DNA from: Umbilicaria muhlenbergii
Taxonomy: Eukaryota; Ascomycota; Lecanoromycetes; Umbilicariales; Umbilicariaceae
Assembly (NCBI GenBank): GCA_000611775.1
Contig: KK106981.1
Coordinates: 6,346,312-6,410,311, forward strand
Length of the DNA: 64,000 nucleotides
Direction: 5' to 3'
The notes beneath the pieces were generated by a model. That model made no database searches. It had not been told where the DNA came from and saw only the letters and a list, made by a program, of their open reading frames with translations. Made by a program: the position numbers and the translations under genes. Below, in pieces: positions 45,184-57,609 of the stretch. Position 1 is the stretch's first letter, and each line of letters starts with the position of its first letter.

Positions 45184-45540
45184 CTAGACCATACTATCTC
45201 GGCAACAGTCTATATGTTGTGTTACCGTCGTCGTAACAAGGATCTCCCCGTCTCCCAAAGGGGGTATCTGATGCCCTTGTCCACCATCGTTGGATTCGCT
45301 GGGATCAGTCCAGCACACGGAAACCGAACTCGTCGTTCCTCCGGTGATAGTAGTGCTCACAGAATAGATCTCGTCGTCTCCTGAGCAGCAGTCGATTTGA
45401 CCGAACCAATACTTATGGGTTTCGGGAGCCTTCTTCTCTTTTGGACGACAGCGACGATACAGCCAGTAGGCGAGGAGCATACTTCCAGTGAGGACCAGGA
45501 CTGTAATGGCAATAATACGGTCTCGTGATGCTGAGGCCAT
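45184..45540 (-). CDS. Small single-pass membrane protein of unknown function
   Basis: A single-exon frame of 118 residues from ATG 45540. A membrane span lies right at the N-terminus (IIAITVLVLTGSMLLAYWLY, ~9-28) followed by a basic stop-transfer stretch (RRCRPKEKK). The rest is hydrophilic with two Asp-Cys-Cys pairs (QIDCCSGDDE and HIDCCRD) and Thr/Ser-rich stretches. A TATA-like ATATATA sits about 115 bp upstream of the ATG. Not recognised; lineage-specific at best. Its length and clean topology support a gene, but evidence is limited to the open frame. Confidence 0.45.
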   Translation of the reverse strand: MASASRDRIIAITVLVLTGSMLLAYWLYRRCRPKEKKAPETHKYWFGQIDCCSGDDEIYSVSTTITGGTTSSVSVCWTDPSESNDGGQGHQIPPLGDGEILVTTTVTQHIDCCRDSMV

Positions 45541-46143
45541 TATAGAGGCACCGATGCCGATAGAAGATTGTTCGTTTAAGGATTGTGATTGCGAATGATA
45601 GACATGTGTTGATCTGTAGATGGTAAGAAAGCCTCAGGAATAGTGAATGGTGGATATATATCCTGCCTGGCCTCTAGAGGGCACAGATACGTTCACACCT
45701 GTCTATGAGCCTAAAATACCTGTGGAGGTCTCTGGGGACTCCGCAAGGTAATAAGAACTCTCTTGACCATCTCGCACTTTCTCAAGGGCCACCAAATATT
45801 CAAGGCCCATGGCTCCTGTCGCATTGAACAATATGGCTGTATGCGGTTTAGTTTTTGGTGTGTATCAAACTTTCAGTTGCAAGAGCGGTAGCGAAGATTG
45901 AGAGACCACGTTATGATATAGGAAGGAGCCTCGCTCCCTAGTGTGATCTAGTACGAAGACATCTGGTCCAGGATGACATTGAGCGGACAGAAACCAAGGA
46001 GCCCGCAACGAGCGCTGAGTCAAATTAAAGAGCAATCGCAGTCGCAGATCCCCACACAGAGATTTGCCAATTGTTTTGCTGGTGCGCCTGGCCACTGCTA
46101 AGTCAAGAGGCGGCATTGGAAGCCTTATCACTCCACATTCCCA
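45541..46143. other. Intergenic between small membrane-protein genes
   Basis: A 603-bp gap. Apart from a TATA-like box near 45657 I see no feature. Confidence 0.45.
45654..45660 (-). promoter_or_regulatory. TATA-like element upstream of the 118-residue protein
   Basis: ATATATA lies 114-120 bp before the ATG at 45540, a plausible spacing for a fungal TATA box with a short leader. Chance occurrence is possible in this AT-rich gap. Confidence 0.3.
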
Positions 46144-46704
46144 TCAACAATTGCAGCCCGAACAGAGTAGACTGCAGCAATCATCCAGGCATGCACAGTC
46201 GAAGCAGTAATCACCCGGGCATGGATAGTCGCCGTACGTCGTACAGTTGGGCCTCGAGCTGTAGTCATCTTCGAAGCAGCACAGACCACAACCGAGGCAA
46301 GCACCACCTGCACAGAAGTATCTTCCTGAACTCGGCCCCCCTCGACTTGCAGTGCCGTCCCCTGTAAGTCCGTCTCGACCCATCATATGTTCTTTTTTAT
46401 TTAGCGTGTTGCGTCGTCTTTGAAGCCCGAGAACGAGACCCATAATGGCACCGACAAACACAACAGTAACGACGGTCACAACCACAATCAGACGAGTATG
46501 ACTCCGCAGTGCGTCCCCTCTTGGATCAGCAGCGGAGACGGGTACTAGGTTTCCAGTGGCTGTGGTGATTACGGATGTGGTGGTGCTGCTTGGAATGTAG
46601 GACGCCGCGCTTTGCGAAGAGCCCTCTAGAGGTGTGCCTGCAGCGACAGAGTTGATAAGGTAATGCATAGAGAGAGCAACGAGTAGTTGAAGTTGTAACA
46701 TCAT
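46144..46704 (-). CDS. Signal-anchored membrane protein with a 15-cysteine C-terminal tail
   Basis: A single-exon frame of 186 residues from ATG 46704. A hydrophobic signal peptide (MMLQLQLLVALSMHYLINSVAAG) is followed by a Ser/Thr-rich ectodomain of about 45 residues, one membrane span (LIVVVTVVTVVFVGAIMGLVLGL, 72-94) and a basic QRRR stop-transfer signal. The cytosolic tail has 15 cysteines within its last 56 residues, in CxxC, CC and CxC spacings (CAGGACLGCGLCC, then CLDDCC and CSGCNC). ATG 46704 was chosen over the frame's upstream ATG because it opens directly into the signal peptide. Such tails could be palmitoylated or bind metal; both are guesses. Family not recognised. Confidence 0.55.
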   Translation of the reverse strand: MMLQLQLLVALSMHYLINSVAAGTPLEGSSQSAASYIPSSTTTSVITTATGNLVPVSAADPRGDALRSHTRLIVVVTVVTVVFVGAIMGLVLGLQRRRNTLNKKEHMMGRDGLTGDGTASRGGPSSGRYFCAGGACLGCGLCCFEDDYSSRPNCTTYGDYPCPGDYCFDCACLDDCCSLLCSGCNC

Positions 46705-47624
46705 GTCTGCGAGAATAGCGTAATTGCGATTTGTGTTGTTAGGCGGCCTTGTAATCGGAGCTACATGTGCGAAGTACGATATCACTTCCCCTATCCAACG
46801 CATTGTTCAAGACTTATCATATGTATTTCGCCAAGTAATTGAATGCGTTGCCAGACTCTTGTGTTTATTGTTTCTCCTTCAGGAGGGTCTCCATTCTTGA
46901 CAACAGCCTTTCGATGTAGGCTTGACCATGGTAGGGCGGTAGCATACGCATGCGGTAGACCTGGCCGCATGCGGTACCTTTGGTGAAACATTCAAGCTCA
47001 ACTAGAATCAAAACGAATGTAGCGTACAGTACAGCGCAGCATGGGGAAACTGAAAGACAATTGTAAATTTAGGCAGCAACTGCAGCCTGTGTATTGCGGT
47101 GAAGACCAATACGGTGAATACGGTATTATCAGTTATCTCAATCAAGTATAATTGCAGATGCTGAAAAAGCTTGAAACCCAATATAAGGCAGATTCTGACT
47201 TTACTAACATGACTGTGTCTTAACAGTTGACTTAGTGCTTGACCAAGATGTCTCAGAGAACCAATCTGTACGAAACATCAAGAGTCAGACACTAAGTACG
47301 ACAGGGCAAAATCATGGGCATTTTGCAGCTGGAAGCTTCTCAAGACCTCAGCGGCAAGAGTCGTCTTCCGAAACCCTTGAAGTCAAACTCGTAAAGCTCA
47401 ATGATGATCAAATCTACCATCGATAGCCTAAATTTCCTTCAGATGTTGTATGGGTGTTGGAATCGAGAGGTTCCCAAGCCTGAAGAGCCATGAGCCAGTC
47501 TCGCTAAGAAATGTGATCCTCGCCACTTTAACAGGCTATACGCGAGGACGCGAGACGCAGGTCGACCCAGTAGGGATACCTTCAACAATGTACGGCCAAG
47601 GGACAAAAATAATTCAATACCACG
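46705..47624. other. Divergent intergenic region before the WD40 gene
   Basis: A 920-bp gap, with only short open frames and no splice-consistent gene. It presumably contains the promoters of both flanking genes. Confidence 0.5.
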
Positions 47625-48950
47625 ATGTCCAAATCAACAGATCCAGATCATTTCTTCCAAACTACGTCTGTGCCCACTTTGAAAACCCTCCCAAGCTCCA
47701 ACGTACTTTGCTAATCCAAGCAGTAATTCGATCGAAGAAACCAACCGCAAAGCCCTCAAATCCAAAAACGACCATGGAAAACCGATAAAGCTACAAAGCA
47801 AGCTCCTCGCCATCACCGCAGACCCCACGAGCAATGGACGAGTCTTCGTGGCAGAAAGTGCGGGGACAGTACGGAGGATAGTGCTTGAAGTAGGTGAGAT
47901 ACCTAACCCCCCAACCTCATACACGCATTCATCGAATCCGTAGCTGACACCAGCATCACTCAGACCGGTGAAAAGTCACACATCTACCGCGGCCCCGCCG
48001 CCCCCGTCACAAGCGTAACACTCAGCCCTGACACCCTCACCGTCTTCGCGGGCTGCTGGGACAAAACCATCTGGAGCTGGGACACCGCGAGCCGAACCCC
48101 TCGAACAAGGTACACCGGCCACACGGACTTTGTCAAAGCCGTTCTATGCCTCCGTATCGGCACAGAAGACCTCCTAATCTCCGGTGGAGCGGACGCCTGC
48201 ATCATCGTCTGGAACCCCACCACAGGCGCAAAGCTACGCCTACTTAAGGGCCACACACGAGGCATCCAAGACCTGGTCGTCGATCCAGTGACTTACGCAT
48301 CGGCCGTTACGATCTTCAGCGCAGGCAGCGATCGGGAAATACGGCGGTGGCGGATCGGTTTGGATTCTGCGGCAGAAATCGATGGCACAGCCCCTATTAT
48401 CGAACATGAGACTAGCGTGTACAGGCTGCTTTTCGATGCGGATGATGATCTGTGGACTGCGTCTGCGGATGGGACTGTGAAGTGTTTGGGAAGGGAGAGC
48501 GGGTGGAAGGCGGAGACTACGTTTGCGCATCCGGATTTTGTGAGGGATGTGGTGGTGGATGAGCGGGGCGGGTGGGTTGTTACGGTGTGCAGGGACGAGG
48601 AGGTAAGGGTTTGGGATAGAGCGGTAGGTTCATTCGTGAAACTCTGCGATTCTGTGGTGTGCGCTGATAATGGAAACGGATTGCAGACTGGCGAGTTGTA
48701 TCATACCTTCTCGGGGCATTACGAAGAAGTCACTGGGCTTGTTCTAGTCGGGCGGATGGCTGTTAGTGTGAGTATAGATGCGACGATACGGCAATGGTCG
48801 TTGAAGCCGGATGAGCTGCAAAAGGCCAAGTTGGCGCAGGAAGAGGCGGAGAAGGGGGTTTTTCAGGAGAAGCAAGCGCCTGTTAAGAAGTCGATCATGA
48901 CCGAGGAGGAAGAACGAGAGTTGGCGGAGCTGATGGATGATAGTGAATGA
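47625..48950 (+). CDS. WD40-repeat protein of unknown role
   Basis: Four exons, 47625-47665, 47724-47889, 47964-48623 and 48687-48950; 376 residues. Introns are 58 nt (less certain, donor GTCTGT), 74 nt and 63 nt; the last is 3n and stop-free. About seven WD repeats fill the protein (LAITADPTSNGRVFVAES, VTLSPDTLTVFAGCWDKTIW, DLLISGGADACIIVWN and VSVSIDATIRQW). An acidic-coiled C-terminus ends in TEEEERELAELMDDSE, a tail I associate with a conserved but poorly studied fungal WD40 family. The N-terminal segment NSIEETNRKALKSKNDHGKP fits that family too. Role presumably as a protein-interaction platform; partner unknown. Confidence 0.8.
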
Positions 48951-49700
48951 TAAAACATGCTGGCACATCTTCTCGTCTTTGGTCTGCCGCTCTGAAGGCC
49001 TTCTTCCAGCTTCGATGGCAGCTCCAAGTGAACGATTCAAAGGACCTTCGACAATGGATCAACGATGTAAAATGGGATTCTGTAACCCTCAAGTATTTTC
49101 AGCACCCGTAGACTTGGTCTTTTTTCGACACTTTCTCGCTGCTGAACTTACCAATCAGGCCCTCAATTGAGTGTCACCATCTGCTCCAGTGCAGACCGAG
49201 AGCCTGTCAAGCCTGTGTAGGAAGAAAGAAATTATTCTGGCTATATATAATATTATACAACAGCCTCCTGTCACATACGACCACAGACTCAAGAGAACTG
49301 GGCGTCTCGTGCGTCCGACTTGTGTATGGCAAGTGTACTTTTTCGCTCCATCAGGCTTAGCGGTCCGTTAAAGCGGCTGCGTGTTGGCAGCTGTCCACGG
49401 GTTCCTGCTGATGCCTCCAGTTCTGCTGGTCAACGCGCTGCTTTTGAATGCTTCATCCATCTCCAACTTCAGCACCCCCCTTCAACTCAACATCCTCACT
49501 CCTTGCTGCTCCTAGATTGCTTAGCTTAGCCACTGGTTGCACTGCGCAAGTTATGGCAGGTCTGACTGGACCGCCGCTGCTCATCAGGTTTGAAGGCGGT
49601 TTCTGCCTGTGACTATGCGCCGCTGGCCTTGATACCTGGATGCTGCCCTCATCACTCAGCTTACTCCTTCCCTGAGGCAAATTGCATGCTGAGCTTGAAG
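48951..49700. other. Transition from gene-rich DNA to repeat block
   Basis: No gene seen. Ordinary CpG content continues to about 49,650 and then falls away, marking the edge of the mutated repeat domain. Confidence 0.55.
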
Positions 49701-50384
49701 ACTTCCCCCCCTGGCAAGATTGCTCACCTGCTGAATCATCTATTATATTGTTCTTCATTGAGATATCATTCTGTGCTCATTCTGTTGCTTTCTTCTGTAT
49801 CTCAAGTTCACTTGCTGCTGTCACACCCTCACCCTCCTTTGCTTTTTCTCATTTTGAATTTGAATCACTATGGCTCATGAACCTCTATCAGGATGCTCAA
49901 TCAAGAGCTCAGAGCATTATTAAAAAGTCAAGCCTGTCACTCAGCGTCACAGAAACAGGTTTGACAAACTCACTTCATTCAGCAAGTTCACTTATGAAGA
50001 GACTTTATGCAAATTGCAACAATAAATTGTGCATTTTTCATGCTCTACACTCATCTGACTCAGTGTTCTTTAAGTATTATGCATATATTGAGGATCCTTT
50101 GAAACCCTTGAACTCACTGAATTTTCTTAAAATGATCACTGCAGATGCTTTTTGCAATTTCATGAAGTGAAGTCTGAATAACAGCGTTATCATGAAGCTA
50201 AATGTTGCAATGAATGTGTTTATCAGGCTATAATCACTTTACAAGTTTAAAGCTGAGTATGAGATGAACAGTGTCACAAGTCAGATCATGAGAGATGTAA
50301 GATAACAGGTTTAACTGTCAAGGCCATCATATATATAGTATGACAGTATGACACTATGATATGACACTATAGTATGACACTATG
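49701..50384. repeat. CpG-depleted flank of the LTR element
   Basis: AT-rich sequence with few CpGs and short runs such as repeated TATGACACTATG near 50340-50384, into which the LTR element inserted. It may be part of an older element. A 162-codon open frame at 49682-50170 has no recognisable motif and is not called as a gene. Confidence 0.5.
50380..50384. repeat. Target-site duplication, left copy
   Basis: CTATG immediately precedes the left LTR and is repeated immediately after the right LTR at 57610-57614. Five bases is the usual size for Ty3/Gypsy integration. Confidence 0.8.
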
Positions 50385-50841
50385 TGTAAGTGTACTACCG
50401 TGAGGTAATATCTTAACTAAGGAATTATGGAGCTATGTGACAATAGTGACTTAAGCTTATAGTCACGGTGGTTCACAATAGTATGGTATTGCTAGTAGGT
50501 AGAGAATTATTGTTAAGAAAGAAAGTGAGACATGCTCTGACCTCATAATATATTCCTTCTGAAGCTAACCTGCCTGAGGAAGGTCTCATGAAGCAGTCAC
50601 CTCAGTGAAGCTGCCTTCATGAGGTGTTCATTGCTGAATCACACCTCTATGAGGTGTCACCAATGATGTCAACTCCTTTAATCACTTTCACAAAGTGCCA
50701 GGAGTGATGTCTATTGACTGAGCTCCCTCATAAGGTTGATTCACTAGTGAAAGTTACCTTCACAAGGCTGTGCTGTTGTTAAGCATAACCTTTCCTATTC
50801 TGAACTAACACCTGATGAGTTTCATACATCAGATGCTCACA
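50385..50841 (-). repeat. LTR, left copy (3' LTR of the minus-strand element)
   Basis: A 457-bp direct repeat that begins TG and ends CA. By eye about nine in ten positions match the copy at 57155-57609; nearly all differences are transitions. Confidence 0.9.
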
Positions 50842-50856
50842 TTGCCCCCTCTCTTC
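50842..50856 (-). other. Polypurine tract of the LTR element
   Basis: On the minus strand GAAGAGAGGGGGCAA directly abuts the 3' LTR, where plus-strand DNA synthesis is primed in this class. It supports the leftward orientation. Confidence 0.75.
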
Positions 50857-53800
50857 AAAGACTCATGCCCTCATGAGTATGATGATGTTCACATTTGCAA
50901 GCCTTCACTGAGAAGCGCTTCACAATGCATCAGTAACAGTTAAAAAAAACAACCCTGTAGATCAGAAAAAAAAAAAATTTAAAATCATAAAAAAAATATG
51001 TTGCGGAGCTCATTAAAACTCAGTGAGAAAAAGAGTCTCCCTTCACAAGATGTTTGTGAAGTTATGACTGATTTATACACTGACTCAGTGTTCATGATGA
51101 TTGTTGCTCATTTGTGAGCCTGTTCAGCTGTTCATGAGGTCATTCAGATTCACTTTGCCAAGCATCATGAATGACTCTGTGCGGGTCATAAGGTCAGAGT
51201 TTTCACTGTCAGCAACCTTCACAACTTCAACCCTCTCACCCTCATCAGGTAAGTTCATGATAATGATTCTTGTGATGCACTCTTGTGATGTTTGCCCTCA
51301 TGATGCTTGCCTTCATGATGCTTGCCTTCATGATGCTTTTTCACTAACAGTGATACAGCTCATCATGTTTCACATCAGTCATACAGTCAATGCTCTCAGG
51401 CAAATCATTTGTGATTCTCATTTATTTCCTTCATTCATGCGGGCTGATGATGAGGCCTCACGCAATCATACCTTTCATGAGGTCACCCTTCACGGAGAGC
51501 CTCAGCTTCATGACTGTGTTGTCTCACAGCAGCTCATTCAGCTCACTGATCATGAGCAAGATCATGAGGCAGTTTATAAGTGACCTTCATGATCACTCTT
51601 CATGAGAACGCTTCATGACTGACCTTCATGATAATAATCATGAAGACTGAGGACATTCCTCCTCAAGTCTGTGAGCTGTGTGTTGCTGCTGCTGCAGGTC
51701 ATGACCTCAATCATTTTAAGGATTGTTTCCTCTCCCCTCATGCTGTCAAGTGCACAGAGTGTCATCAGCACATCAGCAAGATCTGCATCTTCCTCTGTAT
51801 GACTTTATGATATGTTTTCATGAAGTGCTTTTGTTAATCATTCACAGCTTCATCTCTGTCACCTCTGACCTCATCATCTCTCTCATGAGAACTGAGTCCG
51901 CCTTCACCTCTGCCTCTGCCCCCGGTCAACCCTGACCCTGAGGGTCACAAGGAGGCGCGCAAGGCGTGTAAGCAGAAGAAACACTGAGTGAGCAAGGCTC
52001 ACAAAGCTGTCATGACTGCTGCTTAAGCTCAACACCTCTGTGAAGGTGAAGACTCATGAGCTTCACTGAAGGGAAATATCACTGTGACAAACTGATGATG
52101 ATTGAGACATTTAAGCTCTTTCAGAGGTAAATATCAGCTCCTGTGAGGGTTACCCCTCACAGGACTTTAGCTCTGAGTCAGATCTCTTCATGATGTTAAG
52201 AATTAATAAGCTTCAACAGGCTGAAGTCAACATGACTCATTTCTTCATGAGTCTTCAAGCTTTATGAAGTGATTTCACTTTCAGTCCTTCAGTAACTTAA
52301 TGCTTTGATGAGCAGAAGAGATCTTAGTCCTTTGCTTAATTTCCTCATGAATGTGTATCAGCATTGATTATAACTCATGAAGCCTCAGGGAAGTCCTCAT
52401 GAAACTTTTTAATTAATTTCTTGAAGTTGCAGATGTTATCTGCAGACTTTTAAGTAATCTCTGAGGATTCCTTTCACACAATGTGATATTGTAGAACAGG
52501 TTTATCCTCAGGGCTGATCACAATTCATGAAGCTGTTATAATCTCAACCTCTCACTCCCTTTCAGCTGAGTTCTTCATGAGGTGAAGTGATTCAAGCTCT
52601 GATGTATCCTCACCTGCCTGCAGTTTATGATTGTGAAGCAGGTTAACATGAAACACATCATGAATATGAAGTTCCTTCAGTAGTTTCAGCTGATAAACAA
52701 TGTTCTCAATCTTCTTTACAATCTGAAAGGGTTCATAACATTGTCAATTCAGCTTTCATGAGGATCACTTCAAGGTTATGTTCTTAACCTTTAATCAGAT
52801 TAACTGTCTGACTTTATAAGTCACATCAAGGTGAGACTGATTGTAGTGCTTAGCTTGATACTCTTAAGACTTCACAAGAGCTCTGCAGACTTCTATTTAA
52901 GTCTTGTGAAGACACTTCACAAGCTGCTCAGCTTCAATGATAATTCTCTTAACTGCAGAGTACTTCATGAGTTCCTCTGCAGTGAGCATATCTGATCTAG
53001 GTATGAAGTCATAGATGACCTCAAATGATGCTTTTTCAGTAGAAGAGTGTAAGCTCACGTTGTACATGAACTCAGTTAATGTTAAAAGTGAGGCTCAATT
53101 GTCCTGTTGATAATTGACATAGCTTCACAGGTACTGTTTCAGCATGTTATTTTGTCATTCAATCTGCTCATCAGTTTGCAGATGAAAGGCAGTGCTCAAT
53201 CAGTGATTAATCTTCAACATGAACATCAAGTTGACTCAGAGTCATGAGGTAAAAACAGATTCATGATCTGAAATTAAAGCTTGAGTGACTTCATGCAGTT
53301 TAATAATCTCTCTCACAAAGGTCTTCATGAATTAATCAGCAGTTCAGTCTTTTCTGGCTGAAATATAATGTGTCATCTTTGAGAATTTACACATCATCAT
53401 CAGTATGACATCATACACACCCTCATAAGCATGACTCTCTGAAAGGTCAGTTATGAAGTTTAAAGTGAGTACCTCTCAAGGTCCCTTCAGGATAGATATG
53501 AGCTGTAATAATTCAAGTTGTCTTTCACAAATGACTCTGACTCCCTGACAGACAAGGCAAGAATTGCAGTATTCTTGAATTTGCTTCTGCATGTTCAGTC
53601 AGTAGTACTTTGCATGTATTAAAGCAAAGGTTTTCTCTGTCATGAGGTGACTCACAAGTGACTCATCATGATGCTTCTTAATAATCCCAAGTCATAATGA
53701 CTTCACATGAGGTATATAAAGCACTGAGTTAAAGTATAGAAGGTCATCCCTTCATGATCAGAGTGAGTGAGAATCTGACATTCTTAAATTAACTTCATGA

Positions 53801-56800
53801 GCAGTGATCTGTTTCAGTATATGCTTCATGAGAGGATCAATTCACAAGAATTCAGGTAACATTTCAATGAGAGAGATGTCAACCTCTTCATAAGGTTCTT
53901 CATTCAAAACAGCCTCAGAGGCCTGTTTCTGTTGATTTCACTGCCAGGGACTCATTGTGCCTGCAATTAATACCTCATGAAGGTGTACCTCCTGAGTCAA
54001 TAAGTCATCTTTAGACTCAATTGAAATCAAGATTACTGTCAGGAACAGCATCTGCTGCAACATTAAAGCATCTTCAGTCTGATCCTCTTGTTTCACTTCA
54101 TGTTGATGATCAGGTCTTCATGAAGAGCTGTTAACAGAATTCAGATTTCTCTTTCAGTAGATGATAACAAAATCATAAGCTGATAAAGTCAATGCTCATC
54201 AAACTTGTCTTCATGAGAGCTTATGAGTAGTCATAAAGCTTCACAAGCTTAAATGATCTGATAGCACCTCAACTGAATGAGTGAATCCTTCTAAATAGTG
54301 CCGTCAATGATGAAAACTCTTAATTATCATGAGCAGTTCTTCATCATGAGTTTCATACTTCTGTTCTGCAGGTATCATCTTTCATGAGAAATAAGTTGTA
54401 ACTCTTCACTCATCAGAGTGTTTTTGTGAGAGAATGCCTGAGATCACATACCCTGAGGCATTCATTTCAAGCTGTATTAGTAATGTGATGTTGAAATGCT
54501 GCAGGAATGAAGCAGTAGTGAAAGTCTGCACAAGAACCTTAAAGGCAGTCTGTGTCTTTAAAGACAGGAAGCTTGCCCTTCATGAGATCAACTTCTTGTT
54601 TAATTTTGCATTAAACCCTTTAATGATCTCTGTGAGAGGTGCAGTGATACATGAGAAGCTCTGTATGAACCTTCAGTAGAAGTTCATAAAGCTCAGAAAT
54701 GTTTACACTTCATGCACACTTTCTGACTCTGATCAGTTGACAATGATGAATATGTGATTCATCTTCATTTCAACCAAAATATCTGTGATAATGTATCTCA
54801 AGAAGGGCACACGCTTCACATTAAATAAGCATTTAAAAAGCTTTGTGAACAACTCTGCTGTGAGCAGAGCTTTCAAGACAATCTGAACATGCTGTTCATG
54901 CTGACTCTCTTTCATTGAGTAAATCAGTATATCATTCAAGAATACAATCATGAAGATGTCTAAATGTTCATGAAGGACTTCATGAATATAAGACTGAAAA
55001 CTCATGAAAGCATTGATAAGCTCAAAAGACATAATCAAGTATTCATACAGCTTGTACTTAATATGAAAGGCTGTCTTCCACTCATCACCCTCATGTATGC
55101 AGATGTGATAATAAGCATTTTTAACATTAATCTTCATAAAGATCTGAGTGTCACAGACATGATTCATGATCTTGTTAATCAGTGATAGAGGGTATCAGTT
55201 CTTTTAAGTAATAACATTTAACCTCTGATAATTCATGCAGAGCCGCAAGCCTTCATCACTCTTAAATGCAAAGAGCACTGATGCTCCCGTGAAAGATCAT
55301 GACAGCTGAATAAACTCATTCATGAGGTTAATGTTCAAATACTCTCATAGTACAGTCAACTCCTTCATGAAAAGATTGTACATAAGGTCAAAAGGTGATG
55401 TTGTTTTCTTCAGCAAGTCAATTGAGTGATCTCCTTTGTGATGAGAAGGCAGAGTTTCTGCCTGAGTTTCTGAAAAGACCTTCATGAGGCTCTTGTAGAC
55501 TTCAGGAATCAGCTTCATGAAGTTCTTCAATTCATCAAGATTTATCATCTGTAATCTCTGCATCATGTAGTTCACCTTAAGGTCTCTGAGTTTTCTCATG
55601 AGGCCTTTTATGATGATCTTTTTCAGCAATGAAGTCATTAAAGAGTTCTCTATGTCTGATCTTCACTGTACTGTAAGATTAATGAAGTCAACCTTCAGAT
55701 TATTCTGTTGTAATCATGATAATTCTAAGATTACTGGCATCTTTAAGTCAGCAGAGGTAAAAGGTTTGCAAATTTGTTTTCAGACTCTGAAAGAGTCCTG
55801 AACCTCTATCACTTCATGATAAATAAAATAAGTCCACAAGGTATCTCCTTCAACATGATGAAGTGATAACATCTTAAAGACTGAAGATAAGCCCTCTGCA
55901 ATATTCTTGTGAAGGAGATTGAGGTCATTAACACTGTTAAGAACAGTTGAAAGTGATCTCTCTGCAAGATGTACTGTGAGTCATAATCATGTCTTCATCT
56001 TAAAGAATGCATCTTTCTCTGATCTTGACTTCATGATGACCTTCATGATAGCCTCAGAGGCTGTCATGACATGATTACTGCTGTTAACTGAACTGATTGA
56101 CAGAGTCCTGCTCACAGGGTTGTCTGACTTCTTCTTAAGACAGTTCAGTTCTTTATGTCTGTGCTTGTCACAGTAGTTGCAGTCTTCATTAAAGAATGCT
56201 CCTCATGAGGGTTTCAGATTGTGCAGTGTAGTGATGATGAATGTTGTAGGTTTGTGATCCTTTCACTTCATGATGTTCACAGAAGTGCTTTCACTGAAGT
56301 CATTATTCATGATTGTTGCCCGTGACTGAGTTTCAGTCTCAATGCTGAGATGAAGTTTCTTCATGAGTGTAATCAAGTCTTCATGAGAGTTTGAAAACAC
56401 AGGGTGTCTGTGAATCTTCTGCTTCATGATGTGATTCAGGCCCTTGAAGAAGATCATTAACTGAATTTAATGATAATTCTTCACTTCATTTCTTATTTAA
56501 GCCAGAAGTTCATCTGACCTGTGAAGATACTCATCATCAGATTCACTGCTTAACTTGTGACAATTCATTTAATTCATTCATGCATTATACACCTGATTAT
56601 CATGATCTTTTAAAAGAGACTTTAAAAAGTTCTTCTGACTTTCTCAGGTATCTTTCAAGCTCTTTTCTTCATGATATGCAACTCATCACTTTACAATCTT
56701 GTAGTTCAGATATTGATCTGACTCTTCAAGGTGAAGCTTCATGAAAAGGTGCTCAATTTGATGTACATACTGCTGAAAGTGAAGGTAGTCCTTCATACAG

Positions 56801-57154
56801 TAAAAGTCTTCATCTTTAACTCACTTTTCATAGCAGGCGTGTTTTGAAGTTGAAGATAAATCTGATGTAAATTGTCTGTGAGCTTTAAGCTCAGTCTGCC
56901 TAGTATGTTCCTTCTCACTCATGAGTTGAATCTTCACAAGTTGAATTTTGGTATTCATCATGATGAACTCCTCAGAGAATGTAGGAGTGACGTGTCATGA
57001 CTGAGAGTCAGGAATGATAAAATCATCATTAATTATTGCTTGTGAAGTTTCTGAAGCAGTTTGTGAAACTGTTGTGAAGGCTGATTGAGGAGCTCACAAG
57101 CTTTCAGTCATTCTTGCTGAACAGCATTCTTACAATGAATTGAAGCAATAAAAC

Positions 57155-57609
57155 TGTAAGTGTATTACTGTGAGGTAATATCTTAACTAAGGAATTATGA
57201 AGCTATGTGACAATAGTGACTTAAGCTTATAGTTGATGATTCACAATAGTATGATATTGCTAGTAGGTAGAGAATTATTGTTAAGAAAGAAAGTGAGACA
57301 TGCTTTGACCTCATAATATATCTCTTCTGAAGTTAACCTGTCTGAGGAAGATCTCATGAAGCAGTCACCTCAGTGAAGCTGTCTTCATGAGGTGTTCATT
57401 GCTGAATCACACCTTCATGAGGTGTCACCAATGATGTTAACTTTTTTAATCACTTTCATGAAGTGCTGAGAGTGATGTTTATTGACTAAGCTCCCTCATG
57501 AGATTAATTCATTAGTGAAAGTTACCTTCACAAGGCTGTGCTGTTGTTAAATATAACTTTTCCTATTCTGAACTAGCACCTGATGAGTTTCATACACTGA
57601 ATGCTCACA
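57155..57609 (-). repeat. LTR, right copy (5' LTR of the minus-strand element)
   Basis: A 455-bp partner of the left LTR, with the same TG...CA ends. It is slightly more AT-rich than the left copy. Confidence 0.9.

Larger units (their letters stand above)
50385..57609 (-). mobile_element. Ty3/Gypsy-type LTR retrotransposon, structurally full length, broken
   Basis: A 7.2-kb element with two ~456-bp LTRs, a polypurine tract and a CTATG target-site duplication, transcribed leftward. Parts recognisable in order from right to left: a gag-like region with a CCHC zinc knuckle near 56,140-56,190; reverse transcriptase about 54,600-55,400 (catalytic-box remnant near 54,918-54,946); RNase H near 54,400-54,500; and an integrase core about 53,000-53,600. 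It is a fossil with dozens of breaks, and no part can be read through. The whole is AT-rich and CpG-poor. LTR divergence (~10%) is dominated by transitions, so it cannot be turned into an age. It is younger than the sequence it interrupts, which matches on both sides of the insertion in composition. Confidence 0.85.

Noticed and set aside
49682-50170. 162-residue rightward frame at the edge of the repeat block
   Set aside because: No recognisable domain, and it lies across the drop in CpG content; open by chance seems as likely as coding.
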